64,000 bases of DNA from Limnephilus marmoratus (GCA_917880885.1 OU862910.1:12784710-12848709); one strand, 5' to 3'. Counted from the first letter of the stretch, positions 32,944 to 45,224 are shown. Numbers and translations are program-made. The notes: generated by a model from the sequence alone, not told the origin.

Positions 32944-33165
32944 ATGAATTCGACCGTACGTCCGTCCAGTACGCCGTGCCGCGGGTACATATTTGTTAAC
33001 ACGCTTTCTTCACTTACGTCATTAAGGTTTCCACATTATTTTCTTCTTTTTCTTTTCTTTGATAGGGCAAATTCGACAGTAGGTCCGTCCTATACACGGG
33101 TCGCGAGTCGCAATTTGTGTACACGGTTTCTTTACTTACGTCGCGTCGTTAAGATTCTGAATATA
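32944..33165. repeat. Two-copy tandem repeat, ~124 bp period
   Basis: The segments at 32944-33035 and 33068-33160 share AATTCGAC, GTCCGTCC, CGCG and ACTTACGTC with moderate divergence. The intervening text is T-rich. Confidence 0.65.
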
Positions 33166-33204
33166 TTTTAGAACACTATATGTCGTCTTAACGGTGCGAT
33201 GTCT

Positions 33205-33500
33205 CATTTGCAATTTTCGCTCTGCTTCTCTCTCGTCACCCACCCCTCCGTCACCTTCCCTCCAGCGTATCTTTTCCCATGCGTCCTCGTTCAGGTTAGG
33301 TTACTTTCCTCACCTTCCCCTCCTTTCCCGTCCCATCCTCCTGGATTTTTACACCCCCTCCCTTATTACCTCCCTGCCGCTAAACTATATGAAATACACA
33401 CATTTTTCAAACAACTCGTGCGCCACAAATTGTAATTTTTATAAATATTTCATAATGCCAAAGCACGCCATTATATATAGAAAACTGCCCGGGCGTGCCC
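33205..33500 (-). mobile_element. Helitron-type relic
   Basis: On the minus strand it has GGCGTGCTTTGGCATTATGA, TGTGGCGCACGAGTTGTTTG and TTTAGCGGCAGGGAGG, then a purine-rich tract. It matches the interiors of the Helitrons at 16655 and 21706. The 3' CTAG end is missing. Confidence 0.55.
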
Positions 33501-33684
33501 ACAACAACTCACCAAATTTTATCGCAATCGAATAAATGGTATAGGAACCCATACAGGATAAATAAAGAAACAATCACTTTAATTTATAAGCAGATGAATG
33601 CATTATTCTTACGATTTATAGGGGCGCTTAGATTGTTTGAGTATGTAAAGCAGTTAAACATTGAAATAAATCGAAGAAAAGTGT

Positions 33685-33880
33685 AATACGCCTTGAAAGT
33701 AAATGGTAGTAGAATAGAAGTCGGGATATTCGAGAAACATGACACGATCAAGTGAATCATGTTCTTAAGTCGGGTCATGTCAATATTTAGTATAACAGAA
33801 CATTATGTGTGCGACGATATAGGAATGTGAATGAAGGAAGGAATGAATGCCGAGGAAGAGTTCTGTGGCGGTCTATCCAT
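33685..33880 (+). mobile_element. Decayed RTE-type LINE fragment
   Basis: It retains GTAAATGGTAGTAGAATAG, ACACGATCAAGTGAATCA, GTCGGGTCATGTCAA and TGTGGCGGTC in the order seen at 10865-11141, with many changes and no TTAG tail. It is an old copy. Confidence 0.65.
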
Positions 33881-33900
33881 GGTGATTATCACTTAATTAG

Positions 33901-35395
33901 GTAGATACTTGAAAAAAAGCATATTTGTACGGCGTCCTGAGGTATTTTTTATCCCAAAAACAGCGTTATACAAATCATCCAAATACCATTATTAGTTTTA
34001 ACGCTGAACATTTTTCTAAGCTCGCTACTGTAGATGATGCTCGTGCAGTGTGTACATAAAAAAAGTGTTTATTGTCAGATCGAATTGAATGGATCGGTAC
34101 TCGGTGGCTGATTGCAACGTTTAATTACCGAGCCTTCGGGCGCAATCAAATAAATAATATCCAAATGCACAGCATTAATCAAAATAGAAAACGCATTCAA
34201 GCTTTTTGTTTGTCCACTGAATTCCGTTGATAATTTGTGTACCTATTCACATTAATATAAATAATGTTGGATAAAAAATGTAGCGTTGGGAAAAAGATAA
34301 TAAAAAAACATAAATTTTTTAATAATCAGTACTACTGGACCTTAAAATAACTTTCGATCGATGAGCTTTAGTGTCTTGAAATTTGCAGATACTTTAAAAC
34401 TTCATTTTGAGAGCTCTAAAAGACTTCAATTAATTAGGCACATCTATTATGCTATATAAACCCTTGTTAGATGGCAACTAGAGTATAACTCTACGTTATG
34501 GTCCCCCTTTTTCCATATTCAATCTGACAATATGGAAAGGCTTCAAGATAAGTTCCTATTCTCCTATGCATAAATTGCATATTTCTGTACAAAATTTTGA
34601 TTATCATTAACTCCTGGATAAAATGTCCTTTTCGAAACTTTCAGAAAGAAGAATAAGTTTCTAGTGTCCGATTATCAACTTAAGTGGACTGTAAAACACT
34701 TAACAAGCAAAGAATATTTAATTGCGTTTTTTTATTAGTGATGATATAATTTTTTTTAATTATTGGTGATTTTGTTTTTCCATTCACTGGTCACTTTGGA
34801 GACACAGTTACACCCGGTTGATCAATAGCATCACACAAAAATGTATATTAGAGCGAAATATAAAAGCGATTTAGCAAGAGTTTCAATAACCGGTGTGGTC
34901 ACGATCGCGACAATGTTTCAACTGATAAATGTGGATACTTCAAATGATTGTACAAATAATATTTTAGAACTGACATCGGTAGGTAGTATTTAGTCATATT
35001 TTTCTTCTTCTGCTTCCCAAGTAAGGCTCTGTGAGGAAAATGGAGGGAAAACGGGAGATGACAATACATTCAACAGAACTTTGGGATACATGGCGAAATC
35101 CCAAAGCTGTTTCAATATTAAACAATAAGCTTGCTATAATATTATTACATAAAATACTGCATTACAAAATTGGTTTTCCTGAATTCCTTTAATTAATCAA
35201 CATCCATGTACCTAAAAGATCTTGCCGACATTTATCACCATTTTACTTTAACAACACCAGGACAAAATTCCCCAATTCCGAGAGAGTCTCGAAAATAATT
35301 ATTCTGACATGGGAGATATATTTCATCTTATAAATAATCGATATATTTTTTGATTCCTTCCCTCTATTTAAGAAAAACATTTTTAGCACACTGAA
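33901..35395. other. Unassigned sequence
   Basis: No coding, RNA or transposon signal recognised across about 1.5 kb. Confidence 0.45.
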
Positions 35396-35396
35396 T

Positions 35397-35435
35397 TCGC
35401 ACACATAACACACACATCCACACACACACACACCC
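35397..35435. repeat. CA microsatellite
   Basis: Interrupted CA repeats directly before module R1. Confidence 0.85.
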
Positions 35436-36129
35436 TCACCCTTGTTTGTCCAATCCCGATTTCGAGGACTTCAACTGGCTACCCGAATTCGAGGTCCTGT
35501 TATATTATATAAAGTAGACATGTATTCTACACTTATACGTATACTCAAGTTAATCGTGATCGTTGCTGACTATTCGGTTTCATCATACACCCGGTAAGCA
35601 CCTAGAAAACGGTCCTCAAAAAACCGGAATACACACCCGGTAACTGAGGACTTCCCATATCCGAGGCCTGTCCACGTATTCAGGATTACACTTACGTAAA
35701 ATACACGGATCTCGGAAGGTCCTCGTTTTAGTGGTCTGTAGTTTTTGGAGGTCATGGGTCCTCGAAATAGTGTGGAACGAATTTCTTACACGTATCTTGG
35801 AAGCATGCGCGGCTCGTCCTAACGTTCACTCGTGCGGTGAACAGGCAACAAAATTATACGCCTCATCGTATTCCTAAATATTTTATTTAAAATATAAATT
35901 TGCACAAAACTTAAAAAAAGGTTCAAAATAAAATTGAATTGCCTATCTAAATATATGAATTTGGTAAGAGATCATTACGGCTGACACCCGACAGGCAGTG
36001 CACCCCTCCACCCGCGCGTCCGGTGTAACAGCAGATCGGCTAGTAATTGGCGTTCGTAATACGGAAAGTACTGAAAACTTCCGAACTGTTCTGACGACAG
36101 ATCTCCAGCGAAATAATATTCTTACTTAT
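35436..36129 (+). repeat. Module R, copy 1
   Basis: A ~694 bp segment repeated at 38101-38796 in the same orientation with only scattered differences. Shared landmarks are CTTGTTTGTCCAATCCCG, GAGGTCCTGTTATATTAT, GGTCCTCGTTTTAGTGGTC and GATCATTACGGCTGACACCC. It is rich in GAGGAC/GTCCTC words and has no coding frame of note. Confidence 0.85.
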
Positions 36130-36339
36130 AGCGAAATAATTTTCTTAATGATACAGGCAGCTGCCTAGTATGGTGACCTAATGTATCTTCTCAAGTAAAT
36201 GTATTAATCATGTAACATGTACTTATAAATAAATAAATAAATAGACTAGGAGGCGAGATAGGTAAACCGTACGTTATCTGCTTCAGACTACACGGATGAA
36301 ACTACTTTTAAGTGATTATGGGCATTTAGAAAACCTTTA
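36130..36339. other. Unassigned spacer
   Basis: Nothing recognised. Confidence 0.4.
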
Positions 36340-36670
36340 AATAGCTGGTCTGCCGGTGCGCCTCTTGGCAGGAGCCTCGCAGTCATGGAAATAGTCAGCG
36401 ATTTTTTTCGAAAAAATTACGTCATCGACTACACGAACGGGAATGGTTTCATATGATAAAGGTCGATTAGAAAATGAGAAAAAAGCAGGTCTGCCAACCG
36501 GCAGCCTGGCAAGTTCGCAGGCAGCCGGCGTCAAAGTGGGGTAAAAAATAGAAATTTTTACGTCATCGACTACACGAATAAAACCAATGAATAACTATAG
36601 TCCAGATCATTCCATATAAGAACTTCGCGGTCTGCCGACCAGCAGCCTGGCGAATTTTTCTGAACGATTT
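36340..36670. repeat. Degenerate tandem repeat, ~150 bp period
   Basis: Three units carry a GGTCTGCC-...-GGCAGCCTGGC block; two also carry ACGTCATCGACTACACGAA (36418 and 36559). A 65-codon minus-strand frame here is a by-product. Confidence 0.65.
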
Positions 36671-37095
36671 AAAAAAAAAAAACTTTTTAATTGTTCGTTT
36701 ATTTTTATTTCACTATAGTTTTAAAAACTTAGATTGCCATATTTTAAAAAAATAAGCGACAACGATAAAAAAATATATAATTTGAGAGTTCCGAGTGTAC
36801 CCATCCGTCGGGCGAGCCGTTCGACGCCAGATCACTTACGAAACCTGCTGCGGTGCCCCTCACCGCTGTCGCGTTTCCATATTGTTATAAAAATTTATAA
36901 TAATAATTAATAGTCCTTTTAAGATTGCCTAATAGTCCGTAGTAGGTTGAAATTTCGAAAAACCAACGCACCGTCGCTGTAAGAGCTGCGTTCATCCGTA
37001 AAACGAACGGTTCAATAATTTTAATTATAAACGACTTTGTTGTCTTAATTTTTGTGTCAGACTACCTAAAAAACCATAATTTTTTTTAACGATTT
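36671..37095. other. Unassigned spacer
   Basis: AT-rich with one GC-rich patch; no feature supported. Confidence 0.4.
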
Positions 37096-38069
37096 TGTAT
37101 GTTTTATTTGATGATAATACTCTGCTTTTAGTAATTTTTTCAGTAATTTTTTCTGACTCTTCAAGATCCGCATTAATAAAACCCTTCCTACAGCTCCTCC
37201 TTAACCCGCTTGACAACATCACCCATAATAATAATAATATTATTTGGATGACTCGTATAGCGCCGTTTTGGTTAAAAATCACTTCAAGGGCGCTGTTCAA
37301 ATTTATAAAACATTTCTTAATTCATTTATAAAACATCCAGGTGGCAATATTCTTCCCTTGGCCTTAATTCAGACAGAGGTGTTTTGTGAAGTGTAATAGG
37401 GTCATAGAGCGGATTAACAAAGAATGGAGTGAAAGAAGAATATATGACGTGGATTAATCAAATACTTGAGCAGGTGTCCTAATTACTTATTAAATATTAC
37501 AATACCGTACAGCGAATTAAACAGTATAAGAGAACATAGTTCACAATACGAACTAAACGCAATATTGAATTTTGTTTCAACTGTCAAAAACTGAATTCCT
37601 TGTCGGCACAATCTAGTGCAATACTTATTATATTCACATGCACGTAGGAATTTCGAACGACGGGTCCTCGGTTTAGGGCGCAGGTGAGATTTCTTGACAC
37701 TCGAGCTTGCAGCGCCTCCTGGTGTTCACATTCCGGTGATCGGCAACTTTTAACACGAAACCGAGGACTTTGAGAGAGTCCTCGGTTTAGGGTCTGTGTG
37801 TGATTTCCAGCATTAGCGGCGCCGCCCTGGTGGTCACACACCCGTACTAATGAAACACTAGCGAAATTAAACACGATATTTTTTACCACGAAAATGAGGA
37901 CTCTCTCCGATTGGCCTAAAATTTCGACAGTTGACCAATCAGAACGCATAGATTATAGGTACATATTCAGTTTTTCGTATTTCGAATCCGAGGACGTCCT
38001 CGGATTCGTATGAGTCCTCGGATTCTGGGTCTAAAGGCCTGTGAAGGTCCTCGTATAAAGGTGCATACC
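37096..38069 (+). repeat. Module S, copy 1
   Basis: A ~970 bp segment repeated at 40550-41418. It differs mainly by a 110 bp insertion at 37227-37336 that starts with an ATA/AAT microsatellite and is absent from the other copy. Both copies contain a short RTE-like relic (GAAGAATATATGAC, ATTAATCAAATACTTGAG) and a 26 bp perfect palindrome (37983-38008) centred on GAGGACGTCCTC. Module R copy 2 follows 30 bp downstream. Confidence 0.85.
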
Positions 38070-38100
38070 AACTCACCCTCTCTTATTACACACATACAAA

Positions 38101-38796
38101 CACACCCTTGTTTGTCCAATCCCGATTTCGAGGACTTCAACTGGCTACCCGAATTTGAGGTCCTGTTATATTATATAAAGTAGACATGTATTCTACACTT
38201 ATACGTATACTCAAGTTAATCGTGATCGTTGCTGTCTATTCGGTTTCATCATACACCCGGTAAGCACCTAGAAAACGGTCCACAAAAAACCGGAATACAC
38301 ACCCGGTAACTGAGGACTTCCCATATCCGAGGCCTGTCCACGTATTCAGGATTACACATACGTAAAATACACGGATCTCGGAAGGTCCTCGTTTTAGTGG
38401 TCTGTAGTTTTTGGAGGTCTTGGGTCCTCGAAATAGTGTGGAACGAATTTCTTACACGTATCTTGGAAGCAGGCGCGGCTCGTTCTAACGTTCACTCGTG
38501 CGGTGAACAGGCAACAAAATTATACGCCTCATCGTATTCCCAAATATTTTATTTAAAATATAAATTTGCACAAAACTTTAAAAAATGTTCAAAATTAATT
38601 TGAATTGCCTATCTAAATATATATGAATTTGGTAAGAGATCATTACGGCTGACACCCGACAGGCAGTGCACCCCCCCACCCGCGCGCCCGGTGCAATAGC
38701 AGATCGGCTAGTAATCGGCGTTCGTAATACGGAAAGTACCGAAAACTTCCGAACTGTTCCGACGACAGGTCTCCAGCGAAATAGTATTCTTACTTA
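38101..38796 (+). repeat. Module R, copy 2
   Basis: Direct repeat of 35436-36129. Its right end is the TTA (38794-38796) into which the adjacent MITE inserted. The matching place in copy 1 (36127-36129) has no insertion. Confidence 0.85.
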
Positions 38797-39333
38797 GTGC
38801 CTCCGTTCACGGAGATACTTACAAGATACTCGATCCTCGTGCGCGTATCATACGCGCCGATCGTAAGTACCCCCCGTACGATTTTGCTGGTGCCCGTTCA
38901 CGGCCCTACGCGGTGGCTGTCGGTTCCCAATCAGTATCACGATACCGACAATGCTGATCGCACGCGACGCTCGCATAATTTGTGTCTGATACTTATTCGT
39001 TTGACGTTTGACAAAAATGGTGTCGGAACATGAAAGTAATGTTAGATTTGTTCTGGAAGTGGAAAAAATGCATGTTTACATAACTATACTTTACCAGAAT
39101 ACGTAAGTAAAGATTTAGTGGAAAAGGCATGGATTGATGTTGGAAAAAAAGTCATATGACATCGCATGACAGCGTGTTCACTCCACGGCTGCACGTGAAA
39201 AATGATCAAGTTCAGTACATTTCGGATAGCGCCATGTACGGAGACTAGCATTAAAAAGTGGTATATCAGCAGGGTACTTGTGGTTTCGTCACAATTACAC
39301 GTAGATTGTAAGTATCTCCATGAACGGAGGGCC
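38797..39333. mobile_element. TTA-flanked MITE (537 bp), PIF/Harbinger-like
   Basis: The ends GTGCCTCCGTTCACGGAGAT and, in reverse, GGCCCTCCGTTCATGGAGAT continue to ACTTACA (27 bp inverted repeats). TTA lies at 38794-38796 and 39334-39336. The 3 bp TTA duplication fits PIF/Harbinger. Non-coding. Confidence 0.78.
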
Positions 39334-39396
39334 TTAGGGTTTGAACAAGATACCACATGTCTCTCGCAAAATGCAACCATTAGTCAACGGGTATTA

Positions 39397-40539
39397 CGTG
39401 CGATATTATTGTATTATATTATAAAGAGCTTATGATTATTTGTCCAGTCAAGGAAGGAGGTGTAGAGTGCGTGAGCAGGGACCTAAGCGATTCCTTCAGA
39501 AACTTTTTCAGGGTGCTTAGGGTGTGAACATACTAAAAGTCCTGACGTCTAGGTGGTGGCTAGGGGGGGGGGGATGGGGGGGGGGGGAAGGTCCCAATTT
39601 TCGGGTTTCCGCTTGTATCTCAAAAACGGTGCATCGCAGAGGAAAATTTTTTAAAAATAAATAAAATCTTATAAAATTCTCTACCACTTTTATTCTATAT
39701 GTAATTTTCTAAATCCCAGACGATTTTGAGTTACACGCTCCACAAATGTGGATATTTTCGAAAAAAATCATTTTACCACACATTTTTCATCAAACATTAC
39801 TTCATATCGTCTAAAATATTCATCACACATAGAAATTCGTAAATATGAAAACATTAAAAATAACATGATTTTCGTCTACTTTATTTAATAACTGGCTTTA
39901 AAGTGTGGTCACACATATTATTAGGTGAACGAACAAAAGCTGTGTGTCAGTAATAAGATTAAAACAGTTTTTTTCTGAAAATGGCGACATTTTACGAAAA
40001 AACTAAAAATTTGCTGTAAATGTTTACTGGTTGAAGATTTATGTGCATATGTATACATATTTTAAAAGGGAATTAAATTTTTTACAACTTCTTTCAAATA
40101 AATTTCTATTTGTGATAAATATTTTAGACGATATGAAGTAATGTTTGATGAAAAATGTGAGGTAAAATGATTTTATTCCAAAATATCCACATTTGTGGAG
40201 CGTGTAACTCAAAAACGGCTGCGATCTAGAAAATTACATATAAAATAAAAGATGTAGAGAATTTTATAAACTTTTATTTATTGTAAAAAAAATTTCCTCT
40301 GCAACGCACCGTTTTTGAGATACAAGCGGAAATCCGAAAATTGGGACCTTCCCCCCTTCCCCCTCCGCCCCCTAGCTCGACACCTAGACGTCAGGACTTT
40401 TAGTATGTTCACACCCTAAGCACCCTGAACAAGTTTCTGAAGGAATCGCTTAGGTCCCTGCTCACGCACTCTACACCTCCTTCCTTGACTGGACTAACAA
40501 TCATAAGCTCTTTATAATATAATACAATAATATCGCACG
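39397..40539. repeat. 1.14 kb palindrome with ~450 bp arms
   Basis: The left arm 39397-39845 and right arm 40095-40539 are reverse complements with few differences, separated by ~250 bp. The arms start CGTGCGATATTATTG and include GAAGGAGGTGTAGAGTGCGT, GTCCTGACGTCTAGGTG, runs of G (C in the other arm), CTCAAAAACGG and CCACATTTGTGGA. There is no coding potential. A transcript would fold into a long hairpin. Target duplications are not visible. It lies between module R/MITE and module S copy 2. Confidence 0.9.
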
Positions 40540-40549
40540 AATGTATGTA

Positions 40550-41418
40550 TGTATGTTTTATTTGATGATAATGTTACTCTGCGTTTGGTAATTTTTTCAG
40601 TAATTTTTTCCGACTCTTCAAGATCCGCATTAACAAAACCCTTCCTACAGCTCCTCCTTAACCCGCTTGACAACATCACCCATCCAGGTGGCGATATTCT
40701 TCCCTTGTCCTTAATTCAGACAGAGGCGTTTTTGTGAGGTGTAGGTAATAGGGTCATAGAGCGGATTAACGAAGAATGAAGTGAAAGAAGAATATATGAC
40801 CGGATTAATCAAATACTTGAGGATGTGTCCTAATTACTTATTAAATATTACAATACCGTACAGCGAATTAAACAGTATTACAGAACATATAATACGAACT
40901 AAACGCAATATTGAATTTTGTTTCAACTGTCAAAAACTGAATTCCTTGTCGGCACAATCTTAATAGTGCAATACTTATTATATTCACATGCACGTAGGAA
41001 TTTCGAACGACGGGTCCTCGGTTTAGGGCGTAGGTGAGATTTCTTGACACTCGAGCTTGCAGCGCCTCCTGGTGTTCACATTCCGGTGATCGGCACCTTT
41101 TACACGAAACCGAGGACTTTGAGGGAGTCCTCGGTTTCGGGTCTGTGTGTGATTTCCAGCATTAGCGGCGCCGCCCTGGTGGTCACACACCCGTACTAAT
41201 GAAACACTAGCCAAATTAAACACGATATTTTTCACAACGAAAATGAGGACTCTCTCCGATTGGCCCAAAATTTCGACAGTTGACCAATCAGAACGCATAG
41301 ATTATAGGTACATATTCAGTTTTTCGCATTTCGAATCCGAGGACGTCCTCGGATTCGTATGAGTCCTCGGATTCTGGGTGTAAAGGCCTGTGAAGGTCCT
41401 CGAATAAAGGTGCATACA
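40550..41418 (+). repeat. Module S, copy 2
   Basis: Direct repeat of 37096-38069 without its 110 bp insertion. The 26 bp palindrome is at 41332-41357. It ends at GTGCATAC, after which the two copies diverge; there is no module R here. Confidence 0.85.
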
Positions 41419-41730
41419 AACTCTCTCCCACACCCCTCTCCTTCAATAAGTTACTAACTGAATTTAGGTATAATGTATTATTTATCCCACAAAAATATAA
41501 GTATATAACAGCGACATGTCATTGGTACCAATTATTGTATTAATTCTATAACTTTGTAATATTTCCCGTCATGTAATAATGTACTGTTGTTTCTGCAAAA
41601 TAAAATAAATAAAAATAAAAATAAAATACCAACGTTGTTTAATGCAATACTTTTATTTATTTGTACTCAAATAGACGTTTATACTTTCTAACATTTTGTT
41701 ATATTGAATATCTTTTTATGTTAGGATTCT
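41419..41730. other. AT-rich spacer with AAAT-type microsatellite
   Basis: An AAATAAA/AAAAT repeat at about 41598-41628; otherwise nothing. Confidence 0.6.
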
Positions 41731-41732
41731 TA

Positions 41733-42012
41733 TGGCCGTTATACACGACATCTTTTTTCAGCCCGATTCCAATTAGAGACAAAAGTCAACATTTTTCGCT
41801 TTACGTGATCGCTATTTTCATCTCTATTTTCATATCTACTATTTCAATTGTCATCATTGCAAACAACACATGAATCATGCTGTTTGCTGTGATGCCAACT
41901 GAATCGTAGATATGAAAATAGAGATGAAAATAGGGATAGCGTAGAGCGAAAAATGTTGACTTTTGTCTCTAATTGGAATCGGGCTGAAAAAAGATGTCGT
42001 GTATAGCGGCCA
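41733..42012. mobile_element. TTA-flanked palindromic MITE (280 bp)
   Basis: The arms of about 105-115 bp start TGGCCGTTATACACGACATC and include CCCGATTCCAATTAGAGAC and GAAAATAGAGATGAAAATAG. TTA lies at 41730-41732 and 42013-42015. This is a third TTA-target family in the window. Confidence 0.85.
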
Positions 42013-42015
42013 TTA

Positions 42016-42904
42016 GTCTCTGTTGACAATATTTTCTAAGTATTTTATTTTATGCTTTTGTTGTAACCTTTTTTCATTATATTGTATTTTCCCTAATGTT
42101 TTAGTTTTTAAGTATTTACAAAAACAGTGACACAAACAACTAGATGTAAAAGAGCATTGGGCGTGTAATAAATAAATACATATAAATAAATCAATGAAAA
42201 CCCACATACTGTGTATGTAGATTGGAGAGCCGTGAAACTCTGTTTCATAGTAACAACAACATCACATGAAAGTGCCTACTTACAACTGAGAAACGGGTTG
42301 CCTCGTAATTCGTAATTAATGATGAATATTTATACCAAAGGCATATATATCTATCTACTGCTAAAACATTCATTATAACCCGTTCGACACAACGCAGCAA
42401 AAATGTAATAAACTCTTTCACATAAATGACGAAATGACAGATAATGCTTTTTTAAATAATAGATTTTTAAGTAGCAGCGAGGAAGAAAATATATTTTATT
42501 CTATAAAAAACTATCCTAAATCGACGATTTCTTCCTAGGAATGCAGCACCCAAATCCATCCCTTACGAAGGGTGGTCAAATAAATAAATTAATATTCGGT
42601 TTTCCCCAAAACGTTACCAGCCGCCACACCAGCTTACGAGGGTAGTTACTTCACGGTATCCCTCTCACTATTAGCTCCCTATATTTCTTGGTTTTATATA
42701 TACAGCTGGTAAACGATGGAGACGGATGCGCCCCTTGAGGCCGATAGCACGCATTTATTCTAAGGTACAACATGCGTGCAGTCTACTTCTTCTCTTTGGT
42801 ATTAGAGGAACGTTTGCACGACCTGTTTCGGTCAGTTTCATACCAATCTTAATTTTGGATTTGAGATCAAAATACCCAACCAAACTGAATAATTATTTTT
42901 GATA
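42016..42904. other. Unassigned sequence
   Basis: No supported gene or element. Confidence 0.4.
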
Positions 42905-42908
42905 TTAA

Positions 42909-44206
42909 CCCGTATATGCCCAGAAATATTTTTGGTTTCAGATATTTTTCAATTTAGGATATGTGGGTCCCTGAAGGATTGTTTTAAAGACTCTCACTGA
43001 AAATTTAAGGTTGGAGTGGAGAAAGTGTTGTTTTTTTAATGGGTCAAAAACGACCCCATGGTCAAATGCGTTACCATGAATTCATGTTGAATAAATATGC
43101 CATTATTTTATTGATTATTTATTTATCGACATTTTTAGTAACTTAAACAGAAAAGAAACATTTTGAAATGAAAATTACGAATGAAACTGAGATTTTTTTA
43201 TGTAAGTTTACATCGCATTTATTGCACGCCATCACAGTTTTATTTTTACAAAAACCGCAGCGAAGTGTTGACAGAGCTTTGTTGATCATGTGCTCCGAAT
43301 TGTACTTGTTTGTTTGGATCTTTCGACTGGGTCCAGATTTAGGTCATTCGAGTTGTAATAAACCTAGGTAGGGGCTTGATCCACTCACAGTTGTTCCTAG
43401 GAAGGTCTCTCTTCACCCAAGTGCGCTCCTCATCCGCTTGACAACTCCTTCCATGCCTCCTTCCGTAAGCCTTCCGTGCCCTTCCACGTGCCCTACCGCG
43501 CCTGTCTTGTTTCGGTGACAATGGTGATGTATTGTCAGATTCTTCATCTTCGCTGAACGTGATTTCCTCAGCAAATGGACGCCTCAAAGTAAGACTGGCA
43601 GGTGCGAGCAACTGTTGACGGGATAAATGTACCTTCTTCATCGCCGGAATCGCCATCCGAGGCCTTGCAATCGCCAGGTGGGTCAATAAAAACATCCTCA
43701 CCTTGTATCTTATCGTCAACGTCCAAGCTTTCCAACACCTCTATAATGTCGTTCATACAAAGGGGTCTTCTATTCCTAGAAATAAAAATTAGCAATTGGG
43801 TATACTTTTGCCCAAGGGGTATTTAGCGACCCATAAAAGTTTAGACAACTATACCTGTGAAATAAAATATTTATTTTGCATTCATTTGTTTGCATTGGAT
43901 AAGTAAACTTTCCAATTTTACAATAAAATCAAAATAATTGGTATATTTACAAAGGAAAACATATAACTTACATTATGCTCAGCAAAACCGGATTTTTTCA
44001 CCAACCTCAACTGAGTCATGAATTGAACTGTCGCCAGAAATTACAACTTTGACCGTAAAGCAAAACTGTCTATTTATTTTAGTAGATAGTAATTTTACAT
44101 CGATAGATGTCGCTAGATGTCGAAAACAAGCGGTTGCGTTCAACAATTCGCTACTTTTCTAGAGCCTGTTTTTCAGGACAAAAACGACCCACTGGGCATA
44201 TATGGG
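42909..44206 (-). mobile_element. piggyBac-type element, internally deleted (1.3 kb)
   Basis: The left end CCCGTATATGCCCAG follows TTAA (42905-42908). The right end reads in reverse ACCCATATATGCCCAGTGGG; its outer TTAA has become TTTT. Subterminal GTCAAAAACGACCC/GACAAAAACGACCC blocks lie inside both ends. It carries coding remnants on the minus strand (43168-43795). A piggyBac transposase is normally ~600 residues, so the catalytic core is missing. Confidence 0.78.
43168..43795 (-). pseudogene. piggyBac transposase relic: acidic N-terminus joined to Cys-rich C-terminus
   Basis: The first frame (43795-43568) has IIEVLESLDVDDK then VFIDPPGD and SDGDSGDEEG. A one-base frame change leads to HLSRQQLLAPASL, FSEDEESDN, an Arg-rich stretch and WVKRDLP (to 43339). 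Further on, a third frame gives a cysteine cluster, CGFCKNKTVMACNKCDVNLH (about 43265-43205). This is an acidic N-terminal region and C-terminal zinc-binding domain of a piggyBac-like transposase. The central DDD nuclease domain is deleted. Confidence 0.7.
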
Positions 44207-44949
44207 TTTTTGGGGGTTATGTGTTTATTGTGTAAGTGTGTAGATGGCAAAGCGAATAAGTAAGATGATTCAATACTTTCAAGTTTATTAACACTATTTA
44301 CAGACACATAAATCTCCAATTTAAATATATGCAATAATAAAGTAATGTGAAAGGCGAACAAATATTAAAGACCAGCGACTCCTGACCGAGAGTTAAAGCA
44401 GAATGAATCGTTAGTTTTTGATGCAAGCGAGGCCAGTTGCTTGAGGAAAGGTCTGCATCCAATTGGTGCCTGAGGGACCAATCGGGTGGCCGGACGATGC
44501 AGATCGGTGTCCTTTGTTCGTCCTCCACAGGTTAAAAGGTATATCAAATATCTAATACGGATATGAGCTGCGCTATTATTTGTGCTTATGTCTATATCTG
44601 TATAAGCCTGCAATCCGTGTATAAACAAAATAAATAAATCAGTGTTTTGTTTAATGAAAAGGTGTGAGAAGTGAGAGATAAGCATGCGAGAAGAGACAAA
44701 GTCACAAGAACGAATGAGGTAATGCAAGAAGGTACAAAATGGTTGAATGCTTAAAAATATTTCGCTATCGTATTATGAAGAGCCGTTTTTTTCTTTATTG
44801 CTTTAGATAAACATTTAAAACATAATATATACCTACTCGTATACAATAAACTCCAGAGTTGAGTGAATCTGCAGTATTTTTATTTAATCAAAAACAAATC
44901 ATACTATGATCTGTAACTCATTCTTCATTATTTTTGGTTTTAAATTTAA
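44207..44949. other. Unassigned sequence
   Basis: A minus-strand frame of 120 codons (44365-44727) has no recognised domain; composition and context do not support a gene. Confidence 0.35.
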
Positions 44950-45081
44950 TAATTTTAGAAATACAAATACATGAGTAAATAGCTGTATAAATTTGAATTT
45001 GGGATTCCTAACCAAAGAGAAGATATTTGAGATCAAAGTTGCCAGTACGGCAAAACGCCAATTTCATATGTAAGGACCTAA
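44950..45081 (-). mobile_element. Solo end of a mariner element
   Basis: About 130 bp nearly identical to 62910-63045: ACAAATACATGAGTAA, GAGAAGATATTTGAGATCAA and the inverted repeat ending TATGTAAGGACCTAA, followed by TA. The rest of the element is gone. Confidence 0.85.
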
Positions 45082-45224
45082 TATTATACATAGTCCGACA
45101 ATATCCCCCCCGACACGAGTTTTGTGTTTTATTTTCTTGAACCCCCCCCCGAAACTAAAACCTCGCTACGTCCGTGAATCATAGTTATGCCTTTTTGTGA
45201 CAAAGTGGAAGAGATAGGCATAGA

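Noticed and set aside
44365..44727. 120-residue minus-strand frame as a host gene
   Set aside because: No domain, unusual composition, no splice or conservation evidence available.
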